Assembly (NCBI GenBank): GCA_947561585.1
Contig: CANNZV010001136.1
Coordinates: forward strand, 124,001-188,000
Direction: 5' to 3'
DNA length: 64,000 nt
DNA from: Caprella mutica
Taxonomy: Eukaryota; Arthropoda; Malacostraca; Amphipoda; Caprellidae
Below, one piece after another: positions 49,890 to 62,270 of the stretch. A program made the position numbers and the translations under genes. The notes beneath the pieces were generated by a model. The model searched no databases. It was not told the DNA's origin and saw only the letters and a list, made by a program, of their open reading frames with translations. Position 1 is the first letter of the stretch. Every line of letters starts with the position of its first letter.

Positions 49890-51513
49890 TTATTTTCCAG
49901 AAGGCTCAGACGACCTGAACTGCAATAAGATGATGAAATACATCGTAACAAAGGATGCAATCTGTAATAAGAGAGAATGATATATAAATGCATTTGATAA
50001 CATCAATTTAGTTTTTAATTTAGTGAAATGTAGTGGAATAACATCACTTAATATAATTATTATAAATCCTTACATCAAGAATCCTAGGCTTTCCCAATAC
50101 GAACATGTCACAGACAATGAAAGGAGGATCGTGTTGAATTAGCTCTTTCAAGTCTGATAGCTGTAAAGAAAGTAAACTCCAAAAGAACAATGACATTTAT
50201 AATTGAAGAAAAATATACTTAGTTCGGCATGTTTTACTAACTTTATTCTTCAATTTAGATTCAGGGAGCTCATTACAAATATCCAAAATGTTCAGCAGGA
50301 GCGAATCTTTCTGTAAATAGAAAAATATATATATCCTTACCAAACAATGATATCTGATCTTGTCACATAATAGTTTATTATATAATGCAGCAATTTTTTT
50401 TGTAAAATAATGGTGCAGCATCGATTTGATTGTTCTTCACATCTGTTAAATTTAACCAATCTAACTACTTACTAGATGGGCTACTTTGTGAGGTACCAGT
50501 ACTAGGAAAATGGTTATCGAGGCCGATTTAAGGAAATAAACCGCATTCAGTTGCAGTGATGATGCGTCTTTGATATTGAAGTAGGTAGTGTAGAATAAAC
50601 ATAAGATGATCGTCCAAACGGTGTACAAGAATACCTGTGCAATAGGAACTCCACAATATTCCATCAACATTCGACGAGCTTTGTAAGCTCCGATCATTTG
50701 AGACTGCCAAACTTGTAGTTTTTCTATATTTTCTGTATCGTCAATTTGTCTGCTGATTGTGTTATTTGCTTGTTGAGGAGATATCCTATTTTTCTGATTA
50801 TGTTTTATTGAATTTTCATTCTTCAACTCGTTAATTTCGTAAATGATTTGTTGAATGTCTTGTGCTGAATCTCCATTTTTCAAAATGTTCTTCCAATTTT
50901 CTATTTCTGGATTTATAATTTCATAGGGAGCAGACAAATTCATTATAGAAATCCAAAAAATGACGCTAATTGAAATCTCATGCATTATTATGAGTAGTGA
51001 TATCATAAGTTTCAAACTTTGTTTTAATATGTCATTATCAGCATAAAATTTATACAGTCCGTTTATAATTAAAGAAGAGGTTCCTATAAGAAACCCGAGA
51101 ACCATCACAATGGCTAAATTTCTTGTACCGGTAGCTTTTTGTTGAATTTTTGGCTCCATGCTAAAGATCTTGATGCTTTCGACTAGCGATTCCAAAACTT
51201 TACTTTTGATTTGACAGGAGATTACAAAAACCATTAAAACAAAAGGCTGTCCTAATTCATTCACCATAAGAATAAGAGACAGAGTACTGTCAACTTTGTA
51301 GTCATAACTTGTCAAAACTATTATGTAAAATACTGCCAATGATGTAATCGATATCACGACGAAAATCTTATACAAAAAATAATATTTGATCTTTTTGAAT
51401 TGTTTCTCCCATCTTAGACCTCCTGATGGGATCGGATCATTGTGTATCGTCTTACCAAAGATTCCTAGTAGCGTGCTAATCCGTAGAGCTAAGGTCAGTA
51501 CCTTCTGCAACAT
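49890..51513 (-). CDS. Gustatory receptor 2, four exons, 422 aa
   Basis: Exons: 50473-51513 (347 codons), 50242-50310 (23), 50074-50160 (29), 49890-49961 (23 plus stop). Introns of 162, 81 and 112 bp are all phase 0, with donors GTAAGT, GTTAGT and GTAAGG and acceptors TTTACAG, TTTACAG and ATTACAG. Exon 1 has several hydrophobic segments (for example around residues 45-70, 85-105, 135-155, 168-195, 290-312 and 325-343) and a charged intracellular-type stretch near 215-270. The last exon has T-M-Y-F-I-I-L-L-Q-F, a slight variant of the T-Y-x5-Q-F signature in the last helix. The product would be a membrane chemoreceptor of taste neurons. The gene is intact, compact and tandem with receptor 1. 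Sequence similarity between the two is low outside exon structure and the last helix, so the duplication is old. Confidence 0.9.
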
Positions 51514-51985
51514 TGTGAATCGTTTTGATTTGTTGTCACTTTCACATTCAGAAATTTATACTAACTTTATTCTGATTTAATTAGTTGTATTCTAAAAAAT
51601 ATTATAAGAATTTAATAGACAAATTATGGTTTATGGGCGTATCTGTCGAAACAATAAAATTCAAGAATTTTTCATATTTGACCTTCCTCAAAATGTCTCA
51701 CTATAATAATGATCTAACTTCTTTTTAGTACCATCTACTTTAGCATGATATATTATTATATTGTTCTGCTTCTCCTAAATAATAAATGTGATCTATATTC
51801 TTTGTGTTGTTGGTAATTTGGTCCAGTTATATTGTAGTGCAGGATATACATACTACTTCATGGAAGTAACAAAGTAAACAAATATACACAGTATGGCCAA
51901 ACGCAAATATTTAACATTGAATTGATTGATATCTTCAAATATTTGTCATATTTACACTGCTTTTAAGATTGAGGGCAACTTTTTT
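51514..51985. other. Upstream region of receptor 2
   Basis: AT-rich, with no frame or repeat recognised; likely contains the receptor promoter. Confidence 0.4.
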
Positions 51986-51989
51986 ATTC

Positions 51990-52640
51990 AGAAATTATTT
52001 ATTCAGAGAAAACAACTCGGCTTTAAAACAAGATGCATAAAACTGGATTTTTAAATATGGGCCCGATTAAGCCAAAATTTCTACGACAACCTAACTAAAG
52101 TGTTAAATATCTACTTAGTACAATTAGAGAGAAAAAAATAATATAGCTTTGAACAACAATTTTTTGAGCCCAGTCTTAAATTTCTTAACTGAAGCGGGTT
52201 GTATATAATCAGGATGAAGATCATTCCTAAACTTCCAGAAGACATATTCTTTAAGATTATTCCTAAAAAATAACACTTTGGAGCCTACTCAATTTAATTT
52301 TCCCAAACTAATATCACCAATATCCACCTAATTCAAATTTGAAAAAAACTAAATATCCATTTTTACTAACATTGATACACAACCCATTCATATTGAGCCA
52401 GCGTAGAACATCACCCATTGCAACATTGACAATAGGATAAAGTGAAGTCGTCTGCATATAAAGTAAAGTTGAACCTATTTGTGCCACTAGTAATATCATT
52501 GATAAAGATAATAAGCAATATAGCAACAAGAATTGTGCCTTTTAGAACTCCACATCTAACAGATTCTATGGTAGAAGCGTCATTAAAAGCGAATAAATTG
52601 TTTTCTATTATTCAAATAGGATTTAAATAACAAATGACAG
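51990..52640 (-). pseudogene. Relic of LINE reverse transcriptase
   Basis: The minus-strand reading, with shifts, contains G-V-L-K-G-T-I-L-V (motif B region), then F-I-N-D-I and L-Y-A-D-D (52448-52459, the catalytic box), then a part resembling the C-terminal end of such proteins (S-G-S-L-G-M-I-F and K-T-G-L-K-like pieces). Many stops are present. It is a different, older element from the LINE at 53745-59049. Confidence 0.65.
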
Positions 52641-53744
52641 CTGCCCTATATGCCATAGTGCCACAGTTTCTTCAGCAAGACATCATAATTATTTACTGTT
52701 AAAATTAATAATAAAAAATGATTTTCTTTTACCTTACGATATCTTTTTTATTACAAAGAAACATTTTGCAATGAACGTTGGTTGCATTTTATGGACCAAA
52801 ATAATTTAATTATAATTGGTTTCAGGTAAAGATATTCATGAAATGAAAAATTGAATAATATTTCGGTTGTAGCTATGTAATTCTATAACTTTACTCAATA
52901 GGAAAATGTTATAAGATTTTATATTTACGTTAATGAAAGAGTATCAATCACTGACTAAAGGTGTATACATTTATTTTAATCACTTTCTGTTTTTTTAATT
53001 ACTCTCAGTATGGATTCTAATCAGTCTGGATAAACTGGAATTAAATGAAACTTGACATTGGAATCTTTCATTTAACCAATTCCTGTATCTAGGCTTATTA
53101 TAATGCTATCCTGAATTTAAAAGCAACTGATATAGTCTCGTTAAAATATATGGTGAGTATTTTAAGAAGGAGAATAGTAATAGGACAACGTCACAGTAAT
53201 CGGACATTCACAATATACAGGAAATGAACCTTTACATATTTTTATTTCATGAACTAAAGTTATCACTGACTGACTATGTGAGTACTGTATCCTAATCTCA
53301 ATGTATCAGAAATTAGACTGAAAATTGATTGTTGTGTATTTACGCATTAATAATGCTCACCAATAAATTATATTTGATAAAAGACTAAAAGCTATAAATT
53401 TGGAGTAAATATTTGCTCTATTGATTTCATAAACATGACTACATTAGGATTCTATATAGTGGAATAATTTATCTACATCCATCGTCTATTACGTAGAACA
53501 AATACTGTTTCAATAAGTAACAAACATACTGTTCAGTATTGGTTCCATGTAATATTAATGGACGTCCACGGTCGATTCGTCCACAGATGATTCTTCCATG
53601 TAATGCTTTATTTTGTTGTACATTTTTTAAAGTACATTTTTTTTAAGTTTTACCTTCGCAATCTTGCGGAAGGTTATATTTTCATCGGAATTTATTTATT
53701 TATTTATCATCTTGTTATTCGCTTAACTGAAAAAGTGTTCTACC
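52641..53744. other. AT-rich spacer, no gene recognised
   Basis: Nothing beyond short frames. Confidence 0.45.
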
Positions 53745-54154
53745 AAATTGATGTTTATTGTTGTTTATTGAACATATAGCACCCTTTTACAGAAGATACA
53801 GGGTCGGGGCCACCCTGATCTTTCATTCGCAATATATCTTTTATTACATGCTAAGGAATGTATAAGGCCCAGGAAAGCACTAGGCTTTTAGGGCAACCTA
53901 ATTAAAAAAGAACTATATAAACAAAACAGCACGCTACAAAATATTATGAGAAATATTATAATAAGAGAGAAAAACAAAACAAAAAAAGCAAAATCAAAAT
54001 TACAAAAAAAAGAAAATAAAAAAATTCTGTACACGCATTCATACTAAATCCACACAGGATTATTTTACCAGCCTACCTACTTAAAATAGCCTAAATAAAT
54101 ACAACTGCAAAAAAGTTCATTAAGATCTAATAACTGAGAAGAAACAAACGCTAT

Positions 54155-57143
54155 TCAACAACCTAACAATTTACGTTTCAAACTAATCTTAAATTTAGCA
54201 ACGGAAGATGAAGATTTTATGTTTTCATCGAGTGAATTCCAAATTTTAGGTGCAGCATAAATAATTGATGACTTGCTTTTCTCACATCTAAACAGTGGTA
54301 GCATAATGTTGGATGAACCACGAGTCGAGTAATTATGAATATTGGAATTAACAGAGAGATAGTTAAAAAGAACTGGGTCAAAATTGGGATACATCAGAGT
54401 ATTATAGACGTATTGCCCTACTTTAAGTGTGTACATATCTCATACAGTCAACATCCCCAGATCCTGAAATATTCCATCTGTATGGGCTAAGTAATGACTT
54501 TTCGTTACGCACCGGACTGCTCTCTTTTGAATAAGAAATAGATCGTTTATTAAAGACCCAGCACAATTTCCCCAGATAGGAATGCAATAGTCAAAATAGG
54601 GATAAATTATAGAATAATAGAGCATTTTCAAGATATTGGCTGGAACGCAGCTACTGACTCCATACAGAATACCCAAGGATTTAGATATTTTAGTGGATAA
54701 ACTATTGATGTGTTGACGAAAACTCAAATTTTCATCCAAGTAAACTCCCAGATATTTAAAAGAGTCAACCTGCTCTACCAGACTTCCTGAAATCCTGATA
54801 GGTGAGGACACCTGGTGTTTGCCTCTATATGAAAGCACCATGTACTTAGTTTTCTCAACATTCAATTGAATTCTATTAGCGATTAGCCAGTCAGATATTA
54901 AGGACAAATGGGAGTTAATTACAGTGTTGCTGCTAGTAAGGGATGATCGTGGTATAGCACAAGATATTGTGGAGTCGTCAGCAAAAAGGTTAAATTTGAA
55001 ATAACCCGAACAATTAGAGAAATCGTTAATGAATACCAAGAACAAGAGGGGGCCTAAATTGCTACCTTGAGGTACACCACACTTAATATCAAGACTCGCA
55101 GAAAACACACCATTTACCACGGTAATTTGATTCCGGCCTGTTAGGTAAGATCTGAACCAGTCATTAGCAAGACCACGAATTCCGTAATGATTCATCTTGG
55201 TAAGCATTATTTCGTGAGATATGCTATCAAAGGCTTTCCTTAAGTCCAAAAACATAGAGAACACGAGATTACCGCTGTCCAACTCATCGTATGCAAAAGT
55301 CAATAAATTCAGAATTGCGTGCAGTGTACTCTTATTAGATTGGAATCCAAATTGATTTGAATTTAGTATATCTTTCATATTAAGGTAATTATAAATTTGA
55401 CGATAAGCTACTTTTTCGTATATTTTGGAGAATACACTCAAAATTGAAATAGGTCGATAATTAGAAGGTTCACTGCAATTGCCTCCCTTATGAATGGGTA
55501 CAACACGCGCAATCTTCAATCTATCTGGAAACACTCCCAAAGATATAGATCTATTAATTAAATTCGAAAGTACCGGAGATAGTATAGGACTGAGCCTTTT
55601 CACAATTTTAACAGGCATTGTATCCATATTACAAGGTTTGTTCTTAAATGAAGAAATAATTTCGCTGATTTCATAGCTATTTGTTGGATTGAAGAAAAAT
55701 GAATTTAGATAATCACCAGTCAAATATTGCAGATAACCACCATCTGCATCTGAACCGAATGAATTGAAAATGTTTTCACCGACAGAAGTGAAGTGCTTGT
55801 TCATTTCGTTTGCTATTGTCTCTGGATTTCTTACAATGCTACTATTAATTGATAGTTCAGCTAGATAACTATTAGAATTAGCATTAGGTTTAATTAATTT
55901 ATTAATAATAGTCCAAACCTCTCGAACATTTTCACGAGCAGAATGGAATTTACTTTCAATATACTTAGCTTTTTTACTCCTAATTTCAGCAGTCACACTA
56001 TTCCTATACCTGTTGTAAAAAGCACAATCAATTTTTCCAAGCTTACTCAACACATGATATTGCTGACGCTTCCTAATTTTAGTTCTCAAATCCATGTCAA
56101 TCCAAGGTTTAAGTAACCTCTTATATGAGACTGTCCGTTCTCTAACTGGACAATGAATATCATAATTACACTTAAGAGCATCATCTAGGAGACCAATACC
56201 AAGATTAACATCATTACACCCTGTTATATAGGAAAGATCGATAGCAGAAATGGCATTAAATAAGTTATTAGCACACGACTCATTCATCATCCTATACCTA
56301 ATAGTGCGACTTCGATCACTCAAATTCTCACAAAAGCAACTGGCCAAATTCACAAATATTATATAATGATCTGAGATACAACAAGGAATTATTCCAGATG
56401 TCACATTAGCAGGGTTCGATGTAAATATATTATCGATTAAGGAAAAGGTATGTTCAGTGACTCTGGTGGGCTTTGTTATTAAAGGAATAAATGAACCCGA
56501 ATACATCAGATTACAAAATTGAAGTGAATTACTATCATTATCAATATTGATCAAATCAAGATTAAAATCCCCGCTTATAAATATGTAATCACTTCGCATA
56601 TGAGAGAGTTTACACATTAATTAACTGGTTCACCTCTTCGAAAAATAACCCCTTACCACCGTCAGGTGGTCGGTATATAGTGCCAATAAGCAACACTTTG
56701 GATTTCATGGTACTTTTAACGAATATACATTCAATATAGTCACTAACAAAGCTCAAATCACCCAACTGCTCACCAACAAATCTCTGATGGAGCACCAAGC
56801 TTACTCCTCCACCTTTACGGTCGTCACCTCTCATTACATGGGAAGAGTTATAATTATCAAATTTGATTAACTGTGAGCTGCTGGTTGTCAGCCAAGTTTC
56901 ACTAAAACAATAAACATCATATTTCAAAGTAATGGTTGAGACAAATGCTTCGAACAAATCCACCTTAGGAAATAATGATCTCACATTTAAATGTAGTAAG
57001 TTAAAGTCACGGCTGTCAGATTGAAACTTATTATTGAATTCTGGTATTCTGTAATAATTTGACTGGTCACTGTGACCTAGTGTAGGGTACAGAGCATTAA
57101 AGTGAGCTATATCAGCGTCATAATCATTCAGGGCATCGACCAT
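54155..57143 (-). pseudogene. LINE ORF2: endonuclease and reverse transcriptase
   Basis: About 995 codons with one frameshift near 56610-56617 and one in-frame TGA at 54440-54442. N-terminal AP-like endonuclease: L-H-L-N-V-R-S-L, F-S-E-T-W-L (catalytic Glu), G-T-I-Y-R-P-P, then after the shift S-G-D-F-N-L-D and I-S-D-H-Y-I, so the key Asp and His are kept. Reverse transcriptase: I-A-R-V-V-P-I-H-K-G-G, N-Y-R-P-I-S, F-L-D-L-R-K-A-F-D, G-V-P-Q-G-S-N-L-G-P and F-A-D-D (54975-54986). The end has I-Y-A-A-P-K-I-W-N-S-L, typical of this LINE group. Endonuclease nicks the target DNA and the transcriptase copies the element RNA there. With only two disabling lesions the copy is young. Confidence 0.9.
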
Positions 57144-57344
57144 CTAGTATTAAATAATAAAGAGGAAACACATACAATAACACAAACTTACAAAGAAGAA
57201 GGCGTGGCCTAGAAATAATAGCATAAATCAGCGAAAACACTACTAGACACCGCACACAAATAACAATTGTCATAGAAAAGTGCATACACAGCACCCACAC
57301 ATTTCGGTGTGTACAGTTACCACTACATGCTGCACACGGTAGCC

Positions 57345-58479
57345 GGTAAATTGCTCGAAAACAATTGCTCGAAAGACAATTGCTCGAAAACAATTGCTCG
57401 AAAAACAATTGCTCGAATGAACAATTGCTCGAAAGAACAATTGCTCGAAAGACAATTGCTCGAAAAACAATTGCTCGAACGAACAATTGATCGAATGAAC
57501 AATTGCTCGAATTATCAAATTGCTCGAATGAACAAAATTGCTCGAATTATAAAATTGCACAGTTTTAGATTTTATAAAAGTCAGTTATTCATGAAGTGGA
57601 GCTTTACCTAACAATCCTTGTTTCTTTTTAGTAATTGATCATTAATCATTCTATAAATGATTTTAATTATTACACATTCTGCATAATCTTTTTTTTTTCC
57701 TAGAGACCGTTTGTGTCATCTCGTCTGTAACAAGTGAATTGGAATCATGTGGTGAATCAGTACTATTCATATTTTTTTTATCATAAAACCCGAAATATTT
57801 TATAGATTAATTTATTACTAGCCTATATGTACGTGGGTGAAATAACTCTCGGGAGTAACCACCTGAGACAAGTGTGGGGGATGTGGGCCTAGGTGAACCC
57901 GATATCCCTCAGGATATCGGGATGGAAACTTTACTTTCGTGATGAAAAATTACTCTGCCATAACTTTGAGTTATTTCACTTATTGAGGTGCCACATACAT
58001 ATAGGCTAGTAATAAATTAATCTACAAAAATTTTCGGGTTTTATGAAAAAAAATATGAATAGTACTGATTCACCACATGATTCCAATTCACATGTTACAG
58101 ACGAGATGACACAATCGGTCTTTAGGAAAAAAAAAGATTATGCAGAATGTGTAATAATTAAAATCATTTATAGAATGATTAATGATCAATTACTAAAAAG
58201 AAACAAGGATTGTTAGGTAAAGCTCCACTTCATGAATAACTGACTTTTATAAAATCGAAAACTGTGCAATTTTATAATTCGAGCAATTTTGTTCATTCGA
58301 GCAATTTGATAATTCGAGCAATTGTTCATTCGATCAATTGTTCGTTCGAGCAATTGTTTTTCGAGCAATTGTCTTTCGAGCAATTGTTCTTTCGAGCAAT
58401 TGTTCATTCGAGCAATTGTTTTTCGAGCAATTGTTTTCGAGCAATTGTCTTTCGAGCAATTGTTTTCGAGCAATTTACC
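57345..58479. mobile_element. 1.1-kb near-perfect palindrome (foldback element)
   Basis: The left arm (57345-57835) and right arm (about 57990-58479) are near-identical inverted copies, about 490 bp each. Each arm begins GGTAAATTGCTCG and carries about 13 subrepeats of CAATTGCTCGAA spaced 14-17 bp apart, then a unique stretch ending in GCCTATATGTA. The 150-bp centre has its own hairpin (CCCGATATCC / GGATATCGGG, loop CTCA, 57898-57921). Frames on both strands (165, 126 and 100 codons) only translate the subrepeats and are not genes. Terminal arrays of short subrepeats in long inverted arms are typical of foldback elements. Confidence 0.9.
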
Positions 58480-58740
58480 TAGAACCGCTGCACACACGAG
58501 AACGCACTTACACCACATGTACACATCTACACGTGATGAACATAATAATATGCAAATCGATTTATTTACAATAATATATAAATGTTTGCTACTAACCATG
58601 AAATATATTCGAGAAAAAATGGATATCTCGCATTGTAAGCAAACACGAGAACCCAAATTTCCAAACATATTCCAGATAAAGATCAAGTTTTCAGGGATGT
58701 AGTTGGACATAACAAGTAAATAATGGCTGCTGAAAATTAG

Positions 58741-59049
58741 TCATACTGGGGGCATTGGGGACTGAAGAAAATCATTTGCTGTTAATTCGAGCGCTTTTTC
58801 ACAAAACGTTTCGAGCTTAATCCAATTATTCAGGTAGATCTTGGAGTCTCTAGCAGTACCGTTAGGGGATTTTACCCACGCAAAAACACGTCCATCGTGA
58901 GATCCAAAACCAGCAAGAACATTAGGTTTACGATGCTTTGCCTTTCTGAGAACATATAAAATTCTAGAGCGAACAGGAGTCAGATTGTCGTTGATGTAAA
59001 GGTCGGATGGCTTAGAGGTCTTACAGGAGCGGATTATGCTGTTTTTATT
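58741..59049 (-). pseudogene. LINE ORF1 C-terminal fragment
   Basis: An open minus-strand frame of about 100 codons ending in TGA at 58741-58743, with no start. The wording (S-D-L-Y-I-N-D-N-L-T-P-V-R, then K-A-K-H-R-K-P and G-R-V-F-A-W-V-K) matches the C-terminal part of ORF1 proteins of CR1-like LINEs, which bind element RNA. It lies just upstream of ORF2 once the palindrome is removed, so it belongs to the same LINE. Confidence 0.7.
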
Positions 59050-59189
59050 TTAGTGATTTCTCAATTTAACATGGATGCGCCTTGCATCCCGTTCCTGACT
59101 AATAGGTCTTGATCCAAGTCCTATTAATCAGGGATTAATAGGATTGCTATTAATCCCTTGATATTAATCTTGATTGCCTGTAATTTGGT

Positions 59190-59650
59190 GAAACAATTGG
59201 TCCGTATCCGGTGACCTGCTGCTAACATTTTGGGAGTGACCCAGTCAAAGGTCAAGGTCATAGTCATTTATAACTCGAAAAGTTTTGCACCATATTGCAT
59301 GAAACATGGTGGGACGATTGGTCAATATACAGGAACCATTTTGTTACATTTTGGGAGCGACCGGGTCAAAGGTCAAAGATCAAGGTCAAGGCCATTTATA
59401 ACTCATTGACTCAAAAAGTAGTCAACCAAATTGTCTGAAATTTGATGAGACGATTGGACAATGTCCAGGAATGATCTGGTAGAATTTTGGGAGCGATCCG
59501 GTAAAAGGATCGCATGTTTACCCATGCGTCAAGGTCATCTATAACTCAAAAAGTATTGAACCAAATTGCATGAAACTAGGTGGGACGATTGGTTATTATC
59601 CAGTAAGGAGTTTCTTAAATTGTGGGAGAGAAGGGGTCAAAGCGGAGGCG
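59190..59650. repeat. 121-136 bp repeat with AGGTCA half-sites
   Basis: About 3.5 imperfect units, each with ATTTTGGGAG(T/C)GA, then TCAAAGGTCAAGGTCA-type sequence, ATTTATAACTC, an AAAGT block and GG(T/A)GGGACGATTGG. Several TCAAGGTCA and AAAGGTCA words match extended half-sites of orphan nuclear receptors. Non-coding. Confidence 0.8.
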
Positions 59651-59839
59651 AAGGTATGCACTCTACCGAGTGCACATAATCTAGTTATATATATTTTACA
59701 TTATAAAAGTAGAAAACACCCTTTGTTGATGGCAATTAGATGTTCATGGTCTTTGCTTTAAATTCTTATTACAATCTTCTTCTACGGCTCCTGTTGACCG
59801 ACAACAGTGAAATAACGAACCTGAATCCTTTTTTAAAAT

Positions 59840-60072
59840 CTACTATCAATTAATAAATGTGTAATGATAATAAATAAATTTTTAATAATAATTAATAAAA
59901 TGTCTCGTAATAATCAATAAATGTGTAATAATAGTTAGTAAAGGTGTTATAATAATTAATAAATGTATAATAATAATTAATAAATGTGTAAAAACAACTA
60001 ATTAATGTATAATAATAATAAATAAATGTTCTATAATAATTGATTATTGTGTAATAATAATCAATAAATGCG
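59840..60072. repeat. AT-rich tandem repeat (AATAATTAATAAATGTGT)
   Basis: About ten imperfect units of 22-25 bp made of TAATAAT and AATAAATGT words. Confidence 0.8.
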
Positions 60073-60137
60073 TAATAACAAATGTGTTACCCAAACACTT
60101 ACTACTTTAATTCACTACAATTGTATTTACGTTGCAG

Positions 60138-60292
60138 TTCTGAGGATTAAATACTCCGAAGACTTTTCCATCACTGGGAATAATTCTATTCCAGAGATAA
60201 CCTACCTGTGGATAGAACACATACCTGCTGATGCCAAAGACAACCTGTTCCACCTTATCAAGTATTTGTATTCTAAATCAAAAAGTGATTGA
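60138..60292 (+). CDS. Possible terminal exon of an unknown gene
   Basis: A 51-residue open stretch follows a good acceptor (TATTTACGTTGCAG) and ends in TGA. Read from phase 1 it gives L-R-I-K-Y-S-E-D-F-S at the start and Y-L-W-I-E-H-I-P-A-D-A-K then H-L-I-K-Y-L-Y-S-K at the end. The composition is balanced and protein-like, unlike the AT-driven frames nearby. I do not recognise the family. The upstream exon was not found, and it would have to lie beyond the repeats at 59.2-60.1 kb. A chance frame or a decayed gene remains possible. Confidence 0.35.
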
Positions 60293-60473
60293 CATTTAAC
60301 TTAAACATATGGATATAGATGTGAAAAGAGTACTTTATAATTACCTACCCTTACTTTCTAAGTACACTAGAGAAACGATCTCAAGCTTCAACAATATTAT
60401 ATTTAACTGAATTACCTTCTAAATAATATCTGTGAATTTGTTAAATACATGAATATGCGAAATTATTCTATTA

Positions 60474-61862
60474 GGCTACGGTTACTATATGGATGCGTAT
60501 TCGAGCGATTTTTCGCAATGACGATTTTGAATGAAAAATATTCATACTTTCCAATAAGGATGGTTACAGTGATTTAATTGTCAGAATAAGTACGAATTAG
60601 TCAAAACAACTTCAGCGTTCAAACAAGTTTGATTTTCTTCATGCGACTAGCGACAGCTTTCGGTAATTGCTATTACTGTTTACCCATGTGTTTTGGAAAT
60701 ATATTATTCGATACCAGAGGTGGGTACAGTGCCGCTACTTGTAGCGCGAGCTACAAGCGACGCTTCTTTTTGTGTTGTGGCAGAATCAGTGCCGCTACTT
60801 CTGTGCTAATATAGCGGTAGCGGCAGCGCTGCTACTTTTTCAGCTGCAATAGAGGTTTTCTTGCGCTACAGCGCTGCCGCTTCTTTTAAAAATCAAAAAT
60901 GCTTAAGTTATCTGAGGAATCTAAATATAAGTCTATACAAGTGCGCGGCCCTAGATAGCCAATTAGTTGTAAGTGATATTCAGACTAATTTGCGCAGTGC
61001 GACCAGCTGATATTCAATCAATGATTCACAGTACGACCATAATAATGCTACGCAATGTGAATATTTGATGTTTAGACAAAACTGCCCAATACGATCAACT
61101 TACACATCGTCTTACGCTTTTATGCAGATGTGTTTTTTGCAATAAAATGGGTTTAACTCAATAGTTTGCCTTGAAAATTTCAGGAAATGTGTATCAACAT
61201 TGCGAGTAACTATAAAGAAATTGAATTTAATTCAAATATTATTTCAGATGCTACAATCATTACAGTAAAAGTTAATAATTTTCAGTGTACCAAGGTCTTG
61301 GTACATAACACTAAAAGGAATAAGTAAACTTTTTAAATAATTCTATCGTAATTTTTTAAGCAATAGCGTTCATGGGTAGTTCAACTGCTATTTTTAAGTT
61401 AATATCCAGTTTGATTTTCCCTCGTTTACACCAGTTTTAAAAGACACTTATCCATCAAGTCTGTTAATTTCTGAATTGTATCAGACCATTTAGACGTTAT
61501 TGTCTAACAAGAGTCTTCAGTATCCTTCCAGAGCTCATCTTTAGACGAGAACTCACGTCTTCGCACATACACATTCTGCTTCAGGATGGACTGAATTTCT
61601 TCAATTGGGATTGAATCTAGAGGGAGACTGGGCCATGTATACCATTATGTATTAGTCAGGCCAATCGAGAGTTTTCACCCATTTTATCTTTGTAGAGTAC
61701 TGTTTGGTAATCATCGAACATTACATCGAAAAACATAGTTTAAACCCTAATATATTTGGGCAGAAACATACTGACGATCAGAAAACGCATACACTGGATG
61801 TGTTCAGACGATGTCGTTAGTGTGAAAATTCACTCGAATACGCATTCATAGTAACCGTAACC
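60474..61862. mobile_element. Tc1-like transposon relic
   Basis: Inverted ends: GGCTACGGTTACTAT with GATGCGTATTCGAG at the left; at the right the same sequence inverted (CTCGAATACGCATTC then ATAGTAACCGTAACC). Inside, the minus strand at 61440-61700 keeps pieces of a transposase C terminus. Near 60715 sits a segment starting CAGAGGTGGG, which looks like a hAT-type end nested within. Confidence 0.65.
61440..61700 (-). pseudogene. Tc1-like transposase C-terminal relic
   Basis: The minus-strand reading gives I-P-I-E-E-I-Q-S-I-L-K near the catalytic Glu region, then V-R-R-R-E-F-S-S-K-D-E-L-W-K, the usual wording of the end of Tc1-family transposases (compare N-P-I-E-N-L-W). Stops interrupt the frame and the rest of the protein is not recognisable. 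Confidence 0.6.
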
Positions 61863-62270
61863 TCAGAAACTCATAAAGTTGGTGATTTATTATTTCTTTA
61901 ACTAATATTTATTAGTTCAAAGGACTAAATTATCGATACTTTAAACTGTTGGTAACAAATGAAATAATAGTTCATTTTGTCGGTAAGGCATTTAAGTTTA
62001 TAATATTTTTTCAGATAATGAACTACGACGGAAGTACACAATCTATGGTAGAAGGCTGAAGTTTGAATAGTTCCTTCCCTGCTTCCCAGGTGTTAGTTCA
62101 ATAAACAACTATTCATGATTCAGTAAATTACTCTTGCAATCCTTTTAATGCTGTCTTACAAAGTGTGCAGGTTTACGTGATCCAAAGTGAGTACATTTAA
62201 TACAATGGTATGCATATTATCTTACAACAATATATTTAGATATCCCATTCTTGTTTTTAATTGTACAGGT

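Larger units (their letters stand above)
53745..59049 (-). mobile_element. Nearly complete LINE split by a palindrome
   Basis: Reading on the minus strand: end of ORF1 (58741-59049), spacer, ORF2 (54155-57143), then a 3' region ending near 53745 with two AATAAA motifs (ATGTTCAATAAAC and AACAATAAACATC). The start of ORF1 is missing, so the element is 5' truncated. The palindromic element 57345-58479 is inserted between the two reading frames. ORF2 has an endonuclease and a reverse transcriptase and no obvious RNase H, which suggests a CR1/Jockey-like LINE. Confidence 0.8.

Noticed and set aside
57309..58710. Mirror-image frames (F-E-Q-L-F and N-C-S-K repeats) on both strands
   Set aside because: They are translations of CAATTGCTCGAA subrepeats in the palindrome arms.
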